11,051 bases of DNA from Gemmatimonadota bacterium. Its GTDB lineage: Bacteria > Gemmatimonadota > Gemmatimonadetes > Palauibacterales > Palauibacteraceae. The DNA lies in NCBI GenBank assembly GCA_016649455.1, contig JAENXO010000044.1:1-11051 (forward strand), given 5' to 3'. How positions within the stretch are numbered: the first letter of the stretch is position 1; each line of letters opens with the position of its first letter. The position numbers and the translations under genes are program-made. Shown piece by piece: positions 6,494 to 11,051 of the stretch. The notes below the pieces were generated by a model. The model made no database searches. It had not been told where the DNA came from and saw only the letters and a program-made list of their open reading frames with translations.

Positions 6494-7498
6494 TCAGAGG
6501 TCCTGGATGTCGAGCATGCCGGCGGGTCGACCATGCTCGAGCACCAGCAGGTTGTCGACCTTGTGCCGGTGGAACAGCTCGCTGGCCTCGTTGAGCCTGG
6601 CGCTGGAGTCCACCGAGATCGCCGAACCGTATTCGAGGTCGCCCATGCGCTGATCCAGCACATCTCTGCCGTTCCGCTGGAGGAGGCGCCTGAGGTCACC
6701 GTCCGTGAATACGCCGACCAGCCCGCCATCATCATCGATCACGGTCACACAGCCGAATCCGTATTCGGTCATCTTGACGATGGCGTCCCGGAGCTCCGTA
6801 TCGTGGGGCACGAGAGGGTTGACGCTATTCATCACGTCGCCAACTGACTTGGTCAACATCCGGGTGTGCACCCGGAACTGGTCCGTCCCGACGGTGGTGA
6901 ACACGTTCTCGGTGAGCCGGGTGAGGATGGAAAACGGGACCGTGATCGTGTGCGCGCCAAGCTGGAGCGCGTTGCGGACGTGCTCGACGTGGCGCACGGA
7001 TGAAAACATGACCTTCGTTTCATAGCCGTATCGCTCGACCGCATCGACGGAATCCGCTACCAGCGCCAGCGCGTCCTGTCCCTGGTCCTGCAGCCGCCCC
7101 ACGAGCGGGCAGACGTACGCCGCTCCCGCGTGCATTGCCATGTAGGCCTGCTGCAGCGTGTACACCAGGTGGACGTTCACCAGAAGTCCCTCGTCCGTCA
7201 GCCTCCGGCAGGCCTTCACCCCCTCGAGCGAAACGGGGATCTTGAACACCGTGCGTCCGGGGTCCAGGCCGATTTCCACCTGGCGGATCGCCTCTCTGCG
7301 GATCTCATCCGACGTATCCCCCAACGCCTCCACCTGCAGCACGGGGACGATCTCGGCGATCTCGAGCAGATATGCGTCGATGTCGTCGATCCCATGCCGG
7401 TGCATGAACGTCGGTGTCGTCGTCAGGCCGTCCAGGAAGCCGAATCCGAATGCCTCCTCGATCTCCTGCCGGTCCGCACTGTCCAGGTACAGCTCCAT
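6494..7498 (-). CDS. Transaldolase / fructose-6-phosphate aldolase-fold protein fused to a KdsD-like CBS pair
   Basis: A 334-aa two-part protein. Residues 1-~218 match the small transaldolase/FSA family: MELYLDSAD at the start (Asp6), Gln55, the Schiff-base lysine Lys86 in VFKIPVS, Arg135 in the phosphate site and Ser167. Residues ~219-334 are two CBS domains; the first holds VFTDGDLRR (263-271), nearly the same as in E. coli KdsD, where the CBS pair follows an SIS isomerase domain. By memory alignment to FSA, the active-site Asn28 is Thr28, Thr109 is His110, and the acid/base Tyr131 is Leu132, so the chemistry may differ from ordinary transaldolase. It sits directly after kdsA (13-nt gap, AG-rich RBS) and before kdsC. 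I infer a role in making or controlling arabinose 5-phosphate for KdsA. An ordinary pentose-phosphate transaldolase is less likely, given the fusion and context. Substrate unknown. Confidence 0.85.
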   Translation of the reverse strand: MELYLDSADRQEIEEAFGFGFLDGLTTTPTFMHRHGIDDIDAYLLEIAEIVPVLQVEALGDTSDEIRREAIRQVEIGLDPGRTVFKIPVSLEGVKACRRLTDEGLLVNVHLVYTLQQAYMAMHAGAAYVCPLVGRLQDQGQDALALVADSVDAVERYGYETKVMFSSVRHVEHVRNALQLGAHTITVPFSILTRLTENVFTTVGTDQFRVHTRMLTKSVGDVMNSVNPLVPHDTELRDAIVKMTEYGFGCVTVIDDDGGLVGVFTDGDLRRLLQRNGRDVLDQRMGDLEYGSAISVDSSARLNEASELFHRHKVDNLLVLEHGRPAGMLDIQDL

Positions 7499-7511
7499 GT
7501 CTACTCTCTCT

Positions 7512-8351
7512 TCAGCTCAGGTCGCGGTGACGGACTTCGACCGCGTGCAGGTCGAGTAACGGTGAGAGAAACGCCTCGAGGTCGAATACGCACAGCTGAC
7601 TCGCGGCATCGCACAGCGCCTGCGATGGGTCGGGGTGTGTCTCGATGAACACACCGTCCACGCCGGCAGCCACACCCGCCCGCGCGATGGTCGGGAGGAA
7701 CTCCCGCGCTCCACCTGCCGGGTCGGCGCTCGGAATCCCGTATCGCCGGATCGAGTGCGTAATATCGAACACCGTCGGAAAGCCGGTGGCGCGCAGATGG
7801 TGAAACGCCCTCGGATCGACGACCAGGTCGTTGTAGCCGAAGGTGTATCCGCGCTCGGTCAGCACGATCCGCTCGTTGCCGCGGGCCAGCACCTTCTCCA
7901 CCGGCCGGATCATGTTCTCCGGCGCCAGGAACTGGCCATGCTTCAGGTTGACGACCCTGCCGGTATCAGCCGCGGCAACGACCAGCTCCGTCTGCATGCA
8001 CAGGTAGGCCGGGATCTGAATGATGTCCAGCACCTCTCCTGCCGCAGTCGCCTGGGCGGGTGTGTGAACGTCAGACAGAATCGGGAATCCGAAGTCCTCC
8101 CGGATCCGCTCCAGGGTGCGCAGTCCCTCGTCGAGTCCCGGGCCCTGGTAGTAGTCGAGGTTGCTTCGATTGTCCTTGCTGAACGAAGACTTGTAGATGA
8201 TCCCGATCCCGGTGCTCGCCGCGACCCGCCGGAGTTCTTCCGCGGTCCGGAGCATCACCGACTCGTCCTCGATCACGCAGGGGCCCGAAATGAGGAACAG
8301 CTCCTCGCCACCGACTTCGATCCCGCCGACCTCGAATCGTCGTGTCGCCAT
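7512..8351 (-). CDS. kdsA: 3-deoxy-8-phosphooctulonate synthase (KdsA), metal-dependent type
   Basis: A 279-aa cytoplasmic enzyme condensing D-arabinose 5-phosphate with phosphoenolpyruvate to Kdo-8-phosphate. Family motifs: ISGPCVIE (21-28), YKSSFSKDNRS (53-63), DIIQIPAYLCMQT (109-121), NLKHGQFLAP (135-144), LTERGYTFGYN (164-174) and FIETHPDP (235-242). Cys25, His199, Glu237 and Asp248 are the four ligands of the metal-dependent class known from Aquifex; E. coli KdsA has Asn in place of the Cys. The YKSSF...NRS motif and arrangement fit Kdo8P synthase rather than DAHP synthase. The ATG at 8351 is chosen because upstream codons lie inside kdnB; its ATG comes 2 nt after the kdnB stop (TAG-CG-ATG). 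It feeds the phosphatase downstream. Confidence 0.95.
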   Translation of the reverse strand: MATRRFEVGGIEVGGEELFLISGPCVIEDESVMLRTAEELRRVAASTGIGIIYKSSFSKDNRSNLDYYQGPGLDEGLRTLERIREDFGFPILSDVHTPAQATAAGEVLDIIQIPAYLCMQTELVVAAADTGRVVNLKHGQFLAPENMIRPVEKVLARGNERIVLTERGYTFGYNDLVVDPRAFHHLRATGFPTVFDITHSIRRYGIPSADPAGGAREFLPTIARAGVAAGVDGVFIETHPDPSQALCDAASQLCVFDLEAFLSPLLDLHAVEVRHRDLS

Positions 8352-8353
8352 CG

Positions 8354-9433
8354 CTATAACCTGCGGTAGATGGACTCGAGCCGGTCGAGCGTGATCTCGT
8401 CCGCCCAATCCGGCCCGATCGCGTGGTCCCACATGTGAGGAAGACCGTAGGCGATCTCCGCCATCCGCGAGATCTGCCCGTCGGTCCAGCCGGCGGCCAT
8501 TCCCTCCGGCAAGCTCACGGAATGCTTTTCGACCATGGCATCGAATTCGTCCACGCCTCGAGGATAGAAATCGCGAAGTTTCCGGAACGCCACGCAGTTC
8601 GCGATCCCATGGCGCATTCCCAGCACGTACGACAGCCCGTACGAGATGGCGTGGCAGGCGCCGACTTCCGAATAGGTCAGGCTGAGTCCGCCGAACAGGG
8701 AGGCGATCATCAGCTTCTCGTCGTTTCCGGGAGACCGACCTGCGCCTTCATCCAGGAACACCTCGCGGCACAGCGACAGAGCCCCGTCTCCGTATGACTT
8801 GCTGAACGCGTTGAAGTGTCTGCCCGTCTCCGCCTCGATGCAGTGGATGTAGGAGTCCATCCCCGTATAGAACCAGTGATCCGTCGGAACCGAGGCGGTC
8901 AGTTCGGGATCGAGAACGAGCTGATCGAACGGCGTCCACTCGCACTTGAGGCCGAGCTTCTTCTCCGGTCCGGTCAATACCGCCGTCATCGAGACCTCGG
9001 CGCCGGTGCCGGAGATCGTCGGAACCCCGCAATGCCACACGCCCGGGCGCTGAACCAGGTCGAGTCCCTGGTACAGCGTCGAAGAGCCCTCGTTCGTGAA
9101 CATCAGGGAAAGGGCTTTCGCAAGGTCCATCACGCTGCCCCCGCCGATCCCGACGACCCCGGAGGGAAGGCCCCGCTCGGACAGGATCTCATCGCGCAGC
9201 TCATCGACGTGGCCGGTCTTCGGTTCGTCGTGGCTCGCGTCGATGAATCGGACTACATCTGCGGCGAGAACCGGCAGCCGGCCCGGCAACGGGCGTTCCT
9301 CGAACCAGTCGTCCACGAGAAACACGAAGTACCCTTCGCCTTCCGTCCGCTTCGGATCGAGAATCGACCCCAGCTGGTCGAGCGCTCCCCGGCCGTATAC
9401 CAGCTGGCCGACATTCCGGAAGTTCTTGTGCAT
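8354..9433 (-). CDS. kdnB: 3-deoxy-alpha-D-manno-octulosonate 8-oxidase KdnB (iron-containing ADH family)
   Basis: A 359-aa group III (iron) alcohol dehydrogenase fold. KdnB of Shewanella oneidensis oxidises the C8 alcohol of Kdo to an aldehyde, the first step to Kdo8N. Visible features: VYGRG near the N-terminus, the nucleotide-binding GIGGGSVMD (95-103), ISGTGAE (140-146), and metal ligands D193 and H197 (GMDSYIHCIEA), H261 (GACHAISYG) and H275 (GMRHG). The start MHKNFRNVGQLVYG at 9433 is typical of the family; the open frame reaching 9658 overlaps kdnA and is rejected. It lies 14 nt after the kdnA stop and 2 nt before kdsA. The KdnB name rests on the adjacent aminotransferase and KdsA and on overall resemblance. 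A different Fe-ADH substrate cannot be ruled out from sequence alone. Confidence 0.86.
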   Translation of the reverse strand: MHKNFRNVGQLVYGRGALDQLGSILDPKRTEGEGYFVFLVDDWFEERPLPGRLPVLAADVVRFIDASHDEPKTGHVDELRDEILSERGLPSGVVGIGGGSVMDLAKALSLMFTNEGSSTLYQGLDLVQRPGVWHCGVPTISGTGAEVSMTAVLTGPEKKLGLKCEWTPFDQLVLDPELTASVPTDHWFYTGMDSYIHCIEAETGRHFNAFSKSYGDGALSLCREVFLDEGAGRSPGNDEKLMIASLFGGLSLTYSEVGACHAISYGLSYVLGMRHGIANCVAFRKLRDFYPRGVDEFDAMVEKHSVSLPEGMAAGWTDGQISRMAEIAYGLPHMWDHAIGPDWADEITLDRLESIYRRL

Positions 9434-9447
9434 TCTCAGGCCGCCCG

Positions 9448-10644
9448 TCAGCCGAGGACCCGGGCGAGCGCTGCCCGAAGATCGTCGGCGATCCGTTCCG
9501 TCCGTCCGGTCTCCCACGAGCAGCCGATGCCGATCGAGATCAACCGGCCCACCACGTCCTGCGAACGCGGCAGCTCGAGCGCCCGATAGTCCTGTGGGGC
9601 TCCGAGGGAGTGGATCGCCAGGGGCGCCGCCGAGTCCAGGTTCTTCACGTGGTCCCACTGGTTGATGAAATGATACATGTTGGTGAACCAGTAGTTGATG
9701 CCCGGTACGTCCGCCGCCCGCAGGGACTCGACCGCCAACTCGGCGGTCGGCCGGTCCGGGAGCAGCAGGTCGAGGAAGGTCCCGGAGTCTCCGTCCGGAT
9801 CCGGAATCCGCCGGAACGACAGCCCCGAAAGATCGGAGATCCGGTCCCGGAGGACCGCCTTGTTCGACCGGTTGGCCGACCGGACCGCTTCGAGCCTGCG
9901 CATCTGGGCCAGACCGATCGCCGCATGGAGCTCGCTGATCCGGTAGTTGAATCCGATGATCGGGTGATTCTCCATCCCCCGGTTCGAGCCGACGTGGTCG
10001 TGGCCGTGGTCGGCATAGCTGTCCGCCAGGCGGTAGCGCGCCTCATCGCTGGTGACGAACACTCCGCCTTCGCCCGCCGTGGTGATCTTGAAGAAGTCGA
10101 AGGAGAATGCCCCGGTAACGCCGAACAGTCCCACCGATCGCCCGTGGTACCAGGCTCCGAGCGCCTGGCCCGCGTCCTCGATCAACACGAGATCCCGCTC
10201 CCGGCACAGCTCGAGGATCGGGTCCATGTCCGCCGCCGCCCCGCACATGTGCACGAGCAGCACAGCCTTCGTGTCGGGCGTCAGCGCGGCTTCGATCCCA
10301 CTCGCGTCGAGGCACAGTGTGTCGTCGATCTCGGCGAACACCGGCAGCCCGCCGGCGAGCAGCACGGCCTCGATCGTAGCGAGATAGGTGAACGGGGGAA
10401 CGATCACTTCGTCGCCATGCCCGATTCCGGCAGCCGCGAGAGCGCATGCCACGGCGGTCGACCCGCTGGAAACGGCGAGAGCGTGTGGGGCGCCGGTGTA
10501 GTCTCTGACGCAGGCCTCCATCTCCCGCGCCTTCCACCTGTCGCGCCTCAGCTCATCATGCCCGTACCGGAACAGGATCCCGGTTTCGAGCACCTCCATG
10601 ACCTCCCGTCGTTCGTCCTCGCCGAACAGTTCGGTTCCCGGCAT
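9448..10644 (-). CDS. kdnA: 8-amino-3,8-dideoxy-alpha-D-manno-octulosonate transaminase KdnA (DegT/DnrJ/EryC1 family)
   Basis: A 398-aa PLP aminotransferase of the sugar-aminotransferase family. KdnA transfers an amino group from glutamate to the 8-oxo sugar made by KdnB, giving Kdo8N. Motifs: SSGSTAVACAL (59-69, phosphate-binding region), PPFTYLAT (83-90), Asp157 in LIEDAGQALG (pairs with the PLP ring nitrogen), and the Schiff-base lysine Lys186 in SFDFFKITTAGEGG. The fold-typical GFNYRISELHAAIG follows at 231-244. The ATG at 10644 has GAAGAG 9 nt upstream, and the N-terminus MPGTELFGEDE is typical; upstream codons to 10797 belong to the intergenic region. It is the first gene of the leftward operon, so the aminotransferase is probably made from the first ribosome start. 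Other DegT enzymes make 3- or 4-aminosugars, but the kdnB-kdsA neighbours point to Kdo8N. Confidence 0.87.
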   Translation of the reverse strand: MPGTELFGEDERREVMEVLETGILFRYGHDELRRDRWKAREMEACVRDYTGAPHALAVSSGSTAVACALAAAGIGHGDEVIVPPFTYLATIEAVLLAGGLPVFAEIDDTLCLDASGIEAALTPDTKAVLLVHMCGAAADMDPILELCRERDLVLIEDAGQALGAWYHGRSVGLFGVTGAFSFDFFKITTAGEGGVFVTSDEARYRLADSYADHGHDHVGSNRGMENHPIIGFNYRISELHAAIGLAQMRRLEAVRSANRSNKAVLRDRISDLSGLSFRRIPDPDGDSGTFLDLLLPDRPTAELAVESLRAADVPGINYWFTNMYHFINQWDHVKNLDSAAPLAIHSLGAPQDYRALELPRSQDVVGRLISIGIGCSWETGRTERIADDLRAALARVLG

Positions 10645-10676
10645 TGCGTGTCGCTCTTCGGGTAGATGGAATCCAG

Positions 10677-10699
10677 CGGGATGGGACCTTCCCATCCCG
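10677..10699. repeat. Perfect 10-bp inverted repeat with 3-nt loop in the kdnA leader
   Basis: The arms CGGGATGGGA (10677-10686) and TCCCATCCCG (10690-10699) are exact reverse complements, separated by CCT. On the minus strand the hairpin lies 32 nt before the kdnA ATG and so falls in its probable leader RNA, outside any real gene. No T-run follows on either strand, so it does not look like an intrinsic terminator. It could be an operator dyad or an mRNA-stabilising or attenuating hairpin. Confidence 0.6.
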
Positions 10700-10826
10700 G
10701 CGACGCAAGCTATGGGTGGGCTCCGGGGGCGTCCAGCGATTCCGGCCGTCCCGGGCCCGAAATCCTGCGCCGTGAGTCGCAATCCCTGTCTCCCCATTCC
10801 GGCTCGGTTCTTGCCGCCCCCGACTG

Positions 10827-10832
10827 CATAAT
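10827..10832 (+). promoter_or_regulatory. Candidate -10 box for the secreted hydrolase gene
   Basis: CATAAT at 10827-10832 matches the sigma-70 -10 consensus at five of six bases and stands out as AT-rich in a GC-rich intergenic region. It would give a short leader of about 25 nt before the ATG at 10863. No convincing -35 box is seen at the right spacing. Confidence 0.3.
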
Positions 10833-10851
10833 CGATACCGCCCAGAGCCCC

Positions 10852-10856
10852 GGAGG
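10852..10856 (+). promoter_or_regulatory. Strong Shine-Dalgarno for the gene at 10863
   Basis: GGAGG, 6 nt before the ATG at 10863: the best ribosome binding site in the window, and it fixes the start of the partial hydrolase gene, whose reading frame was judged from only 63 codons. Confidence 0.6.
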
Positions 10857-10862
10857 CCCACC

Positions 10863-11051
10863 ATGTTCGCGTCCGGTTCGAGACTCACCCGATTCACTCT
10901 TCTTACCGCCGTGGCGGTCCAGAGCGTGATGCCTCGCGCGCTGTCCGCCCAGCAGGGTGACCGGGATGAGCGGATTGCGGAGCTCGCCGCGCGGTACGAG
11001 AAGTCCGAGCATCGGGTCGCGATGCAGGACGGAACGACCCTGTACGTGGCC
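10863..11051 (+). CDS. Secreted protein, likely CocE/NonD (S15-type) hydrolase, N-terminal fragment (3' end outside window)
   Basis: The first 63 codons of a longer gene that stays open to the last base. There is a clear signal peptide: basic start (SRLTRF), hydrophobic core, and a cleavage site near RALSA|QQG. The mature part begins with a charged helix and then RYEKSEHRVAMQDGTTLYVA. The pattern 'R-Y-x-K-x-E-x-x-V-x-M-x-D-G-x-x-L' is common at the N-terminus of CocE/NonD family alpha/beta hydrolases and X-Pro dipeptidyl peptidases of the S15 type. The catalytic Ser, Asp and His lie beyond the window, so the family call rests on this one motif. It is divergent from kdnA and shows no obvious link to the Kdo pathway. 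Confidence 0.6.
   Translation, partial: MFASGSRLTRFTLLTAVAVQSVMPRALSAQQGDRDERIAELAARYEKSEHRVAMQDGTTLYVA

Noticed and set aside
6494..7498. Calling this gene plain transaldolase (tal) of the pentose phosphate pathway
   Set aside because: The CBS pair, the changed active-site residues and the position between kdsA and a kdsC-like gene argue against a simple housekeeping label.
9434..9658. An N-terminal extension of KdnB to 9658
   Set aside because: The extra residues lie inside kdnA and are Pro/Arg/Gly-rich; the family start MHKNF at 9433 fits Fe-ADH proteins.
9610..10665. A 351-aa open frame on the plus strand
   Set aside because: It is antisense to kdnA, which has all expected PLP-enzyme motifs, and the plus-strand product resembles no family.
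10709..10735. A leftward sigma-70 promoter for kdnA (TGGACG and CATAGC on the minus strand)
   Set aside because: The boxes match the consensus poorly and the 15-nt spacer is short, so the real promoter cannot be named.
1..11051. CRISPR arrays, tRNA or rRNA genes, insertion sequences and phage genes
   Set aside because: No direct repeat array, tRNA-like fold, transposase or integrase was seen; nearly all bases are accounted for by the genes listed.

Overview
The window is GC-rich and almost fully coding. It looks like a Gram-negative bacterium: it carries an AmiC-like periplasmic amidase, lipoprotein signals and a set of genes for the LPS inner-core sugar Kdo. The signal peptides ending in 'SAQ', the TPR lipoprotein starting CVYFNAMY and the later S15-like hydrolase are reminiscent of Gemmatimonadota. 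That placement is an inference from general familiarity, not a phylogeny.

Layout. Positions 1-5722 form one tightly packed rightward unit: the end of smpB, an N-acetylmuramoyl-L-alanine amidase, a TPR-type lipoprotein, pyrK, pyrD, pyrF and a small lipoprotein. Junctions are 4-nt gaps or overlaps of 1, 4 or 13 nt, and several genes use GTG or TTG starts, so translational coupling is likely. Positions 5763-10644 form a leftward unit that meets the first one tail to tail across only 40 nt. Its order in transcription is kdnA, kdnB, kdsA, a transaldolase-CBS fusion, and a KdsC-like phosphatase. After a 218-nt divergent intergenic region, a secreted hydrolase gene starts rightward at 10863 and runs off the window.

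How the genes work together. PyrK/PyrD form an NAD-linked type 1B dihydroorotate dehydrogenase and PyrF makes UMP. The leftward operon reads as a pathway for 8-amino-3,8-dideoxy-D-manno-octulosonate (Kdo8N), known from Shewanella oneidensis. KdsA joins arabinose 5-phosphate and PEP to Kdo-8-phosphate, the HAD enzyme removes the phosphate, KdnB oxidises C8, and KdnA transaminates the aldehyde. The standout gene is the transaldolase-fold protein carrying a C-terminal CBS pair that closely resembles the CBS pair of KdsD (arabinose-5-phosphate isomerase). No KdsD and no KdsB are present in the window. The fusion may therefore supply or control the arabinose 5-phosphate precursor; this is a hypothesis, but a testable one.
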